Positions 26,592 to 34,564 of a stretch of DNA of 64,000 nucleotides are shown here, one piece after another. The stretch covers positions 868,001 through 932,000 of the forward strand of contig CAVVGK010000014.1 of the NCBI GenBank assembly GCA_963747755.1, in the 5' to 3' direction. The position numbers were made by a program, and so were the translations under genes. Position 1 is the stretch's first letter. Every line of letters starts with the position of its first letter. The notes beneath the pieces are model-generated. The model was not told where the DNA came from and ran no database searches. It saw only the letters and a program-made list of their open reading frames with translations. The stretch is from DATFVA01 sp963747755. Its GTDB lineage: Bacteria; Bacteroidota; Ignavibacteria; Ignavibacteriales; Ignavibacteriaceae.

Positions 26592-27989
26592 TCACACTTT
26601 TGCTGTACCCACTCTCTCAAGTTTTCCCCAGCTCATCCTGATACCGAGAAATTCTTCAATTGTCGACATTGCCTTGCAAATGTCGATCACGAGTATAAAA
26701 AACATCCTGTAAATGATCGCATAAGCAACCAGACGAAATTCTTCTTTTTCGACAGCAATGCAATATAACGCTGTAATCAGGTCAAGTAGAGCCAAACCTG
26801 CCCACCAGAAAAATATCAGGTATGAAAAACCGAATGCTACTGCGGCTATGATAAAAAAAGCATTCGCAGCAATATTCATTGCCGGCCAGATCAAGGCTTC
26901 GTAAAACATTGTCCACAGGATAAATGTGTCGCCGAAATTGATCGATGGATTTATCATAAGACGTTTATGCTTCCTGATAGACTGAATTATACCCCTTGTC
27001 CATCTATACCTCTGCTTAAGGAGCTGCTGGAGACTTGCAGGGGCTTCTGTGTATGATACGGAAGCCGGTTCATAATAGATCTTCCAGCCGTTCGCAAGGA
27101 TCTTTAACGTCAAATCGGCATCTTCAGCAAAGGTATCGTTAGAATAGTATCCTGAATCAACCAGGGCTTTTCTTCTGAAAAGACCAATGGGTCCGGGTAT
27201 TATATTAACAAGCCTTATAAAACTTTGAGCACTCCTTGCCATATTCAGTCCTTCGATATACTCTAAAGCCTGGAGATCCGTAAGAAACGTTCTGCGGTTT
27301 AGTACTTTTACGTTACCTGCTACGGCGCCAATCTCTGGATTTTCAAAATGTCTGACAGCCAGCTTAACAGCTTCAGGTGAGAGCTGGGAGTCGCCATCCA
27401 TGCATAAAATAATTTCTGCATTTGAATGTTTAATGCCTGCGTTTAATGCGCGTGATTTACCACCGTTAGGCTGGTTGATAAGAGATACTTTGATTTCGCT
27501 GAGTCTGCCTCTGCGGTAGCCTACCAGACTTTCGGCTGTTTCCCTGGTGTTATCCGTAGAACCATCGTTCACAATAATAATTTCATAATTTGAATAATCC
27601 AGTTCTAACAAGGAATTGATCGATTCCCTTATCACGAGAGCTTCATTATATACCGGGACGATTACAGATACAAAAGGGAAATAATTCCTGGCAGGTTTGA
27701 ACGTATACTCATTAAGATAAAGGTAAGCCATACTAAGAATACCGAAATATCTGAGCAGCAGCACAAAAAGGAAAATAACCAGAGCCACTATAGTTGCATA
27801 TTCTATCAGAGAACTTATTGATAAAACTGTTTTGGGCAGGGTAAGAACAATTACCATAAGCAGGATGAAAGAGAAAATACCGCTTATAAGTATCCGGCGG
27901 AAATACTTTCTCTTCAGATTTTCCCCACCATTGGAGATTCCATTGTTATCTACAATAATAGGGGTCCTTATTAGTTTCTTCATCTGCAT
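26592..27989 (-). CDS. Processive family 2 glycosyltransferase (PgaC/BcsA-like synthase)
   Basis: An inner-membrane synthase that would polymerise and extrude a beta-linked polysaccharide. Two N-terminal helices, then the GT2 catalytic core: VNDGST (D142), MDGDS (DxD, 198-200), FAEDAD (ED at 289-290) and KQRYRW (QxxRW at 326-330), followed by three or four helices. No PilZ domain is present, so it resembles PgaC more than BcsA. I start at ATG 27989 (465 aa); an in-frame TTG at 28031 would add 14 residues. It sits between the TPR/barrel exporter and the small membrane protein. Confidence 0.88.
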   Translation of the reverse strand: MQMKKLIRTPIIVDNNGISNGGENLKRKYFRRILISGIFSFILLMVIVLTLPKTVLSISSLIEYATIVALVIFLFVLLLRYFGILSMAYLYLNEYTFKPARNYFPFVSVIVPVYNEALVIRESINSLLELDYSNYEIIIVNDGSTDNTRETAESLVGYRRGRLSEIKVSLINQPNGGKSRALNAGIKHSNAEIILCMDGDSQLSPEAVKLAVRHFENPEIGAVAGNVKVLNRRTFLTDLQALEYIEGLNMARSAQSFIRLVNIIPGPIGLFRRKALVDSGYYSNDTFAEDADLTLKILANGWKIYYEPASVSYTEAPASLQQLLKQRYRWTRGIIQSIRKHKRLMINPSINFGDTFILWTMFYEALIWPAMNIAANAFFIIAAVAFGFSYLIFFWWAGLALLDLITALYCIAVEKEEFRLVAYAIIYRMFFILVIDICKAMSTIEEFLGIRMSWGKLERVGTAKV

Positions 27990-28110
27990 AGATTTGTAAT
28001 TAAAACCCTCAAATATCTCTAAAAAACTCAATTATGGTGCCATCAGGAATCACATTATATTAGTCTAAAATCACACTTTCCGACACCCGACACTGCATTG
28101 AATCTTATAA

Positions 28111-28131
28111 CTTGTATCAATTTTATACAAG
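28111..28131. repeat. Inverted repeat upstream of the glycosyltransferase
   Basis: CTTGTAT and ATACAAG form perfect 7-bp arms around a 7-bp centre in the 211-bp gap between the TPR gene and the glycosyltransferase start. There is no T-run behind it on either strand, so an operator is as likely as a terminator. Confidence 0.5.
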
Positions 28132-28200
28132 GCAAAATAGATCCTTTTTGCTAAAACTAAGGTTAATAGAACTAACATTTCTCACTTTTCCCTCAAAAAG

Positions 28201-31050
28201 TCAAAATGTCCAGTAAGCAGCGATGTTGAATGAAGCCGATCTGTATCCGGTGTTCTGTCTTACTGTACTTCCCATACTTAATCTTCCTTGTAATGTAAAG
28301 TGCTCAGCCAGAAGCACCCTTGCGGAAAGAAAAGCTTCTCTGAGAACAAAATTATTCTCGGGAATTATACCTACCTTACCGCCGAGTTTTACTTCGTTCA
28401 CTTTATTGTCGACTAAGTACCATTCTCCCCATAGGCTGTGTGATTCAAGATTATCCGGTGAATAATACAATAACGTTGAATCTTTGAACCCCAGGTTATA
28501 GTACTCATAACCTGCTGCTAGTTCGCCAAACCGTTTTCCAATTCGCAGTTGAAGATTACTACCCTGATTCTGATCGGAAATAAAATAATAGCTGTAGTGG
28601 CCTGAAGCCATTAACCCGGATTCACTCCTGTATTCACCGCCGAGCCTGATCATATCGCTTCTCAGTCTTCTGTAAACCAGCATAGGTGAATAGAGTACCT
28701 GCGCAGCATCCTGGGAATTAAATTCGAGTCTGATAATGTAATTTTTTTCCTCAGCCTTAAAGTAAGCTGAACCAACAGTTTCCTTTTCATTATTCTCAAA
28801 AAATGTCTCGCCGGCAGACAATCCCATCGAAAATATTCTCCCGAATCTCAGGGAGAGCAGACCCTTTACTGAATAAAAGTTCAGCCTTGAGGATGCAGAA
28901 TCTATTTCTCCTCTCTGACCGGAAATTCCTATAGATATATAATTATTGATGCCCGCTTCAAGCAGCAGATTCTGTACTAAGTATTTGAAATCGTAATTAT
29001 CGAAATAATATGATGCTTCAGGATTGACGAGGAGATAAGTAGGAAAATTAATCGAAAAAGCATTACCACCTCCTTCACCCAGCCAACCAAGTCTCGTCTG
29101 TATGAGCTTTGATCCAGGGAATTCAGCAATTAAGTTATTATATATTTTCCGGGCTTGTCTGTAGTCCTTCAGCTGCATATAACAATCACCTATGTACATT
29201 CTAACTTCTGAGTCAGAAGAATTGCGTGCATACAAATCTTCGAACTCGTTCAGTGCCTTCCTGGGATCATTGCTCCAGAAAATCACTTTTGCTCTTTTCT
29301 TTGCGATATCATAATCATATTCATTATCAAGTAATCCTGTGAAAATATCAATCGCTGACTTATAATCCTTTACACAGACATAGATGTCAGCCTCTTCGAC
29401 CAGGATATTTTTTGAGGGAGTAGTTTCTGTATTGTATTTTTCGTAGAGAGCCAGGGCACCGTAGCAGTCTTGCTCATTAACCTTCTCCCTCGCTTTTTCG
29501 AGTAATGAGTACAGATTATTTTCCCGGTTATTTATTTTTTGCTTTTTAATCTCAAAACTTAACCTTGCTGCTTCTTCACTAGAAGGTTTGATCTCCCCGG
29601 CAAGTGAAGCATAGTGTTCAGCATCTTGGACCTTATTCTGCTGTGATTTTAGCATTGCCATAGCAAGGAGAGCATCAAAATTTGCAGGGTCCTGGCTCAA
29701 TACAGCATTAAGTAATTTCTCTGCTTCATTTAGATCTTTATTTTGCCAGACATATAATTGAGCTCTCAGTAATTTGTATTTAATACTATCAGGATACTGC
29801 ACAATCATTACATCCAGTTCGTTTCCTGCCACTCGGTACCGCCGATCCCAGGCGGCATTCTGAATGTAAAGGAATCTTATTTGGGCATCATCAGGATAAA
29901 GAGCAAGGTACTCCCCATACAGTCGGACGGCTTCCGAAAACTTTCCAGTAGAGGAATAGTAACCTGCAAGTTTGATAAGGATATCCCGGGAACCGGGTTC
30001 CGCCTTTAATAATTTTTCATATTCCTCAATTTTCTGTTTATAATAGTTCTCTCTTGCTGAAATAACTTCCCGGGAAAGCTTTTTAACTTCTTCAGTATTT
30101 CCTGCATGTATTTTTAATATTTCCAGCTGCTGATAAGCCTCCTCATATCTGCCCACTTTCAGGAGAGCGTTTATTAATTTAACTCTGGTTTCGCTTTCGC
30201 CTGGATTTTTTTTTAATTTTCTGAAATAATTATCGATCGCGTTTCCCGGACCCTTTATACCGTATTTATAGTACTTATAGCTTGCTGTATCATTAAAAGT
30301 ATAAACATACCCTTCACCTTTTGCCCTCGCCAGTCCGTCCATCGCTTCTTTAAAGAAGGGTTTCAACTTCAGAGCATTTTCGAACGCATTTGCAGATAGT
30401 CTAGTTTTTCCAAGCCACAGAAGAAAATAACCATAACGAGACCATAGCCTCTGGTCATCTGGATATTCTTCTGTATATTTTTTTAGTATGGGCTCACCCT
30501 TTGATAAATGATTGTTCTTTGCCAGGATTTCAGTATACCTGATAATATCATCGGGAGAAGCCTTCTCCATGGAAAGGTACTTATCATACCATAGCTCCGC
30601 TTCAGCCCACTCTCCCAGGTTCTTGTATGATCTGCCGATCTGAAGATAATTTTCGGCTAATGAGGGATTTACAGAAATTTCTCTCTTGTATCCCTCTATT
30701 CCATTATAGATAAGTTTGTACCACTGTTGAGTTGCATGAGAGAGGTTACTATTAATATCGGAATTTTCGGGTTCAAGCTTGCTGGCAGACCGAAAATCAT
30801 AAACAGCCTGCTCAAACTGTCCCCTATGCTCGTATGCCAGCCCTCTCAGGTTGTATCCTTCAGCCTGCTGCGGCATAGCAGAAATATAATTGTTTAATAA
30901 ATCGATGGCTTCACCGTAGCGACCGCTTTTCATGTGAACCAGTGCTTCAGTTTTCAGATCCTCAATATTTGGCTGCGGCTGAGCTTTAAGAAGGGTGGAA
31001 GAACATACTAAACTTATGAAGATAAAAAAGATGGCATTCCGGGTATTCAT
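28201..31050 (-). CDS. TPR-repeat outer-membrane beta-barrel exporter (PgaA/BcsC/YaiO-like)
   Basis: 949 aa. Signal peptide (to about LLKAQPQ, residue 25), then roughly 600 residues of TPR helices (for example GYNLRGLAYEHRGQFEQAV near 65 and repeated E-P-x-x... turns). From about 690 to the end there are alternating amphipathic strands ending in TF, a beta-barrel of YaiO type. PgaA and BcsC share this periplasmic TPR plus outer-membrane pore layout, which fits the neighbouring synthase. The terminal Phe is the usual barrel-assembly signal. It follows the KaiC/GGDEF-like gene by 11 bp. Confidence 0.85.
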   Translation of the reverse strand: MNTRNAIFFIFISLVCSSTLLKAQPQPNIEDLKTEALVHMKSGRYGEAIDLLNNYISAMPQQAEGYNLRGLAYEHRGQFEQAVYDFRSASKLEPENSDINSNLSHATQQWYKLIYNGIEGYKREISVNPSLAENYLQIGRSYKNLGEWAEAELWYDKYLSMEKASPDDIIRYTEILAKNNHLSKGEPILKKYTEEYPDDQRLWSRYGYFLLWLGKTRLSANAFENALKLKPFFKEAMDGLARAKGEGYVYTFNDTASYKYYKYGIKGPGNAIDNYFRKLKKNPGESETRVKLINALLKVGRYEEAYQQLEILKIHAGNTEEVKKLSREVISARENYYKQKIEEYEKLLKAEPGSRDILIKLAGYYSSTGKFSEAVRLYGEYLALYPDDAQIRFLYIQNAAWDRRYRVAGNELDVMIVQYPDSIKYKLLRAQLYVWQNKDLNEAEKLLNAVLSQDPANFDALLAMAMLKSQQNKVQDAEHYASLAGEIKPSSEEAARLSFEIKKQKINNRENNLYSLLEKAREKVNEQDCYGALALYEKYNTETTPSKNILVEEADIYVCVKDYKSAIDIFTGLLDNEYDYDIAKKRAKVIFWSNDPRKALNEFEDLYARNSSDSEVRMYIGDCYMQLKDYRQARKIYNNLIAEFPGSKLIQTRLGWLGEGGGNAFSINFPTYLLVNPEASYYFDNYDFKYLVQNLLLEAGINNYISIGISGQRGEIDSASSRLNFYSVKGLLSLRFGRIFSMGLSAGETFFENNEKETVGSAYFKAEEKNYIIRLEFNSQDAAQVLYSPMLVYRRLRSDMIRLGGEYRSESGLMASGHYSYYFISDQNQGSNLQLRIGKRFGELAAGYEYYNLGFKDSTLLYYSPDNLESHSLWGEWYLVDNKVNEVKLGGKVGIIPENNFVLREAFLSARVLLAEHFTLQGRLSMGSTVRQNTGYRSASFNIAAYWTF

Positions 31051-31061
31051 TTCATTTTATA

Positions 31062-32288
31062 TCAGAAGAAAAGCTGATGTTGTGTATGTGAATTTAACGT
31101 AAGCCTGTTTATCATATCTTCCGCATTTTTAATCGTTTCATCAACCTTGAGCGCCAGCACCGAAATATAAGGAATAACTTTTTCAAGGTATTCCGGTTCA
31201 TTTTGCGGCAGGTTGCCTTTTATTCTACTAATAAACTTATTGATTGTTTTGGTATCCTCTTTTGTAACCATCACTACTACACTATTGGAAATCAAACAGA
31301 TTTTATCCTTTCTGTCAGAAGAAAGCCGGATTGTGTTCATCAACTGATTTATGGTGAGCAGGCCCTCTTTTTCTGCCTCAGTATCCAGTCTGAAGGATAC
31401 CAGAGTAAATACCTGCCCCGTACTGCGGAACAAGGCAATCTGGTTATTTAGTATCAGCTGAAAATCATTCAGGTTATAAAAATTTGTAAACGTAAAATTT
31501 TCAGCAGGAATATCAAGGTCTGCCAGCGATTGGTACTGCAGTCCTGATTCAGTCACCGCAGTGGTTTTTGTCTTCCGCTTTTTGCCGGCAAAGTCATCTG
31601 TTATTCCCTTAGAAGGTTCGAGCTGATAATGTGCGCTGAACTTTCCCTGTGTATGACCGATGTTAGGAGTAATGGTCAGCTTACCTGTTAGAGCCTCTGT
31701 GTCCTCCTCTTTGTTTAAATATAGGATACCGGTAGAATTCAGGGCGAGGGTATCGGCGATTGAATTTGCGGCTGAAGTTGCAGGATCACCCAGGATAAAT
31801 AAACTGGTAACACTTTCATTTTCTATTGCTTCAGTGGTCTCAATAAAAACATCCTGCAAAAGAGTAAGGTTTACAAAATTTATAAACGGTGTGAGCTCAT
31901 CGAAAACCATTTTATTCGGTTGGTACTGCTCCACTACAGTAACTATATCCCTAAGATACTCTACAAGAAATTCATCTGTATTCTCAACTTCCTGAAGGTC
32001 TGATGGAGGAGCAACACGGACAACAATTACCTGGTTCTGATTCATATACTGCTGCAGATCAAAGTCGATTGAAGCGGCTTGTATCATCAGATCCTTAGGT
32101 CTCATGCTTGTAAAGTAGAGACAAACCTCTTTTTGTTTTACACACTCTTTTGCAAACTGCAGTCCCAGTAAAGTTCTTCCGGATTTTCTGGGTCCTATTA
32201 AAAGGTAAGTACCTCCTCTATAAAATCCCCCCCAGGCATTATCAATAATTGAGATACCAGAAGAAACCAGTTGTATTTTTTTCTTCAT
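31062..32288 (-). CDS. KaiC-like protein with Walker A Lys-to-Arg change and GGDEF-like C-terminal domain
   Basis: 408 aa in two parts. Residues 1-240 follow the RecA/KaiC pattern (LVSSGISIIDNAWGGFYRGG; MVFDELTPF as Walker B). The P-loop reads GPRKSGRT (32-39), with Arg in place of the essential Lys, so nucleotide hydrolysis is doubtful. Residues about 270-400 show the strand/helix order of a GGDEF domain (FTLVSFRLDTEAEKEG, then KICLISNSVVVMVTKED where RxGGDEFxxLL would be) without the GGDEF or I-site residues. BcsE of cellulose secretion likewise combines an inactive RecA-like domain with a degenerate GGDEF domain; homology here is inferred. Paralogue of the next gene upstream. Confidence 0.8.
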   Translation of the reverse strand: MKKKIQLVSSGISIIDNAWGGFYRGGTYLLIGPRKSGRTLLGLQFAKECVKQKEVCLYFTSMRPKDLMIQAASIDFDLQQYMNQNQVIVVRVAPPSDLQEVENTDEFLVEYLRDIVTVVEQYQPNKMVFDELTPFINFVNLTLLQDVFIETTEAIENESVTSLFILGDPATSAANSIADTLALNSTGILYLNKEEDTEALTGKLTITPNIGHTQGKFSAHYQLEPSKGITDDFAGKKRKTKTTAVTESGLQYQSLADLDIPAENFTFTNFYNLNDFQLILNNQIALFRSTGQVFTLVSFRLDTEAEKEGLLTINQLMNTIRLSSDRKDKICLISNSVVVMVTKEDTKTINKFISRIKGNLPQNEPEYLEKVIPYISVLALKVDETIKNAEDMINRLTLNSHTQHQLFF

Positions 32289-32333
32289 TTCTTTTTCTGC
32301 ACCGTATTTTTAGTTAACATCAGCAATTTCTCA

Positions 32334-33071
32334 TTAGAATTTGATCCGTCTCTTTTTCCCGGATTCATCGAGTACTGAGAGATCAATCTTCAGACCTCTT
32401 TCTCTGTCAAAAACGTAATTTGATTTAAGTTCCCCTGACTTATGTTCAATGTACGGAAGCAGCGATATGGTACCATATAAATCATTAATTTCTTTATCCA
32501 GGTAAATTAACCCGTTGCTCACATCTGCAAGGTGCTGCAATAATGCTGACATGGCATCTGTAACAGGTTCGGCTGATATAATTATACTCGTTATATTATG
32601 ATTTTCCAGACTGTGCCGGAATTTATCAAGGATTAGTTCCAACAACGTAACATCCTTAAAACCTATAAAAGACGTTATCTCATCAAAAACGACGCGTGAA
32701 GGATAATTTTCATTAATTGCGTTGATTACGTCATCAAAATAATCAACAAGATCCTGATCCGGAGTTTGTGATGGAAAATCTCTGTCCGGCGGAATTACCC
32801 TCACTATTGTTACCAATCGTGAACTAATTAAATCCATTGGATTAAGATTCATCCAATCGGCCTGATCCGTAACTTCTTCCCGCGTTTTACTCGTAAAATA
32901 GAGACTGCGTTCATTTCGAGCGGCACCTTCAAGGACAAACTTCAGTCCGAAATTTGTTTTGCCGGATTTATGGCCGCCGATCAAAAGATAGTTGGAACCT
33001 TTATAAAGTCCGCCCCATCCCTCGTCAATTAAACTTATCCCTGAGGATACCAATTTTAAATTATTTTGCAT
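32334..33071 (-). CDS. KaiC-like RecA-superfamily ATPase
   Basis: 245 aa, single RecA/KaiC domain. It opens LKLVSSGISLIDEGWGGLYK and has an intact Walker A GGHKSGKT (32-39) and Walker B VVFDE (127-131). The full length is alignable by eye with the first 245 residues of the downstream 408-aa protein, but it lacks that protein's C-terminal extension. The pair may form a mixed complex in which only this member hydrolyses ATP (inference). A cytoplasmic regulatory role in the polysaccharide cluster is suggested by position. Circadian function is not implied. Confidence 0.85.
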   Translation of the reverse strand: MQNNLKLVSSGISLIDEGWGGLYKGSNYLLIGGHKSGKTNFGLKFVLEGAARNERSLYFTSKTREEVTDQADWMNLNPMDLISSRLVTIVRVIPPDRDFPSQTPDQDLVDYFDDVINAINENYPSRVVFDEITSFIGFKDVTLLELILDKFRHSLENHNITSIIISAEPVTDAMSALLQHLADVSNGLIYLDKEINDLYGTISLLPYIEHKSGELKSNYVFDRERGLKIDLSVLDESGKKRRIKF

Positions 33072-33155
33072 GTACCACGAAGGTTTTTGTTGAAATTGCC
33101 AAATATTATGCCGCTTATAATAGTGCTTAAACCTTTGATATTAAATTGCTTAGAT

Positions 33156-33184
33156 CTATTGTCTGGACTAAACAGAGACAATAG
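33156..33184. repeat. Inverted repeat between the receiver and KaiC-like genes
   Basis: CTATTGTCT and AGACAATAG are perfect 9-bp arms around an 11-bp centre, in the middle of a 205-bp non-coding gap inside the cluster. No T-run follows. It could be an operator or an mRNA hairpin controlling the downstream genes separately. Confidence 0.5.
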
Positions 33185-33276
33185 TTCAATGTATGTATTA
33201 TAATGCAACAAACTGTGATTTAAGAAGCATAAAAGCAAAAAGGAAGGAATACAAGTAAAAGATGGGTATTAACTGT

Positions 33277-33696
33277 TTATATGACTGGATGAGCCGTGAT
33301 CAATTCCTTTGTAGTTCTGAGAATATCTTTTTTATCAACCGGCTTTGCAAGGTAACCATTAGCCCCATTTGCCAGGAATTTTTCTCTGTCCCCTTTCAAC
33401 GCGTAAGCAGTCACGACCAGAATCGGAATAGACTGGAATTCAGGATCACCTTTAACCCTCACAATCACATCGTTACCGTCCATTTCCCCAGGCAGGTTAA
33501 TATCAAGTATAATAAGGTCGTATTTATATTTACTTATATTTTTAAGTGCGTCAGAGGCATCCTGAACTGTATCTATTTCATAATAATCCCGGAGGTAAAT
33601 CTTAAGGATCAGCTGCGTTTCCGTATTATCTTCAACGATTAATATTTTTTTCCGTTCTGTGCCGGGAGCAATGTCAAGGAGTAGGGGGAAAATCAT
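33277..33696 (-). CDS. Stand-alone response regulator receiver
   Basis: 139 aa consisting only of a receiver domain: acidic pocket VEDN, phosphoacceptor Asp in ILDINLPG (about 70), Thr in VVTAYALKGDREKF and Lys in LAKPVDK. The same TAYxLxGDREKF wording occurs in the receiver of the hybrid kinase at the other end of the cluster, so they are closely related. The first dozen residues (IFPLLLDIAPGTERK) look like the last strand and linker of a kinase ATPase domain, suggesting descent from a split hybrid kinase. It lies 18 bp after the hydroxylase gene. Confidence 0.88.
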   Translation of the reverse strand: MIFPLLLDIAPGTERKKILIVEDNTETQLILKIYLRDYYEIDTVQDASDALKNISKYKYDLIILDINLPGEMDGNDVIVRVKGDPEFQSIPILVVTAYALKGDREKFLANGANGYLAKPVDKKDILRTTKELITAHPVI

Positions 33697-33714
33697 ATAT
33701 GATCAGGATTATTA

Positions 33715-34335
33715 TTATTTCTTCGGAAAATTAGTTCCCATAACTTCATCCCATACAGGTGAACTTACACCGAATCCTCTGGTTGAGTCCATGTAGTGAT
33801 GCTTCATATGATGATTTTTAATAGCGAGCCAGAATTTATTGTGCATATTAAAATGGTGCACAGCATAGTGTGTCATATCGTAGGCGAGATATCCTAAAAT
33901 AAAACCTACAAAAAAAGCTGTAACATTTATATATCCCAAAATCAGGATGAATATAAAATAGAATAGTATTGCCAGAGGTACACTTACTGAAGGAGGCATT
34001 ACAAGTCTCCTGGAATCATTGGGATAATCGTGATGAACCCCATGGAATATAAAGTGGATCTTTGCCCCAAACTCTGACTTAAACTTGAAATGGAAAATGA
34101 ACCTGTGCAGCGTATATTCCGTAATAGTCCATACAGCAATTCCAAGGATGATTAAAGTGAGGATAGTTATGGCCGACTGCTCATAAAGGTAGATTGATCT
34201 GTATGAAAAATAGAAGACTATAGGCAGATATATAAACAGAGGAACGGTAAAGTGAACACGGGAAAACACCTCCATAAAGTCGCTTTCAAACATCCTGACC
34301 GTTTCGTCCTTGTTAGATACGAAATTCTTAGCCAT
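33715..34335 (-). CDS. Sterol desaturase / fatty-acid hydroxylase family protein
   Basis: A 206-aa integral membrane di-iron enzyme. The His clusters are HRFIFH (77-82), HFIFHGVHH (94-102), HYAVHHFNMH (156-165) and HHMKHH (175-180), the FA2H/Scs7 arrangement that 2-hydroxylates acyl chains of sphingolipids or related lipids. Four hydrophobic segments are visible. It could be the first gene of the polysaccharide cluster, as only 18 bp separate it from the receiver gene. That would link a lipid modification with the envelope system (inference). Confidence 0.85.
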   Translation of the reverse strand: MAKNFVSNKDETVRMFESDFMEVFSRVHFTVPLFIYLPIVFYFSYRSIYLYEQSAITILTLIILGIAVWTITEYTLHRFIFHFKFKSEFGAKIHFIFHGVHHDYPNDSRRLVMPPSVSVPLAILFYFIFILILGYINVTAFFVGFILGYLAYDMTHYAVHHFNMHNKFWLAIKNHHMKHHYMDSTRGFGVSSPVWDEVMGTNFPKK

Positions 34336-34430
34336 TTATGTAATCCTCAATGTTGTTTTTTTCAGGGGCTAATTTACTAAAATTAAAATTCATTATTGTG
34401 AGAGAGGTGAACCAGATCATAACCAGTTCT

Positions 34431-34448
34431 TTTTCCCATTTGGGAAAA
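34431..34448. repeat. Inverted repeat in a divergent promoter region
   Basis: TTTTCCC and GGGAAAA are perfect 7-bp arms around ATTT, roughly central in the 229-bp space between the divergent hydroxylase and sodium-symporter genes. It may be a shared operator. Confidence 0.45.
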
Positions 34449-34564
34449 TAAGTAGTTAAAAATATACGCTTTATTAAATAAAAATAGAAATTCATTTGAT
34501 ATTAATTATTAAAGTTTTCATATTCTACTTCAAATTTTATAGTTCATAATTTTACGGAGGTTAA

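Noticed and set aside
26592..27989. Cellulose synthase BcsA
   Set aside because: No PilZ domain, no BcsB and a shorter protein; PgaC-like is the safer call.
32334..33071. Circadian clock KaiC
   Set aside because: It has a single domain, kaiA/kaiB are absent, and the setting is a polysaccharide cluster; only the fold is KaiC-like.
33262..33642. Plus-strand 126-codon frame over the receiver gene
   Set aside because: It mirrors the conserved receiver coding sequence and has no domain of its own.
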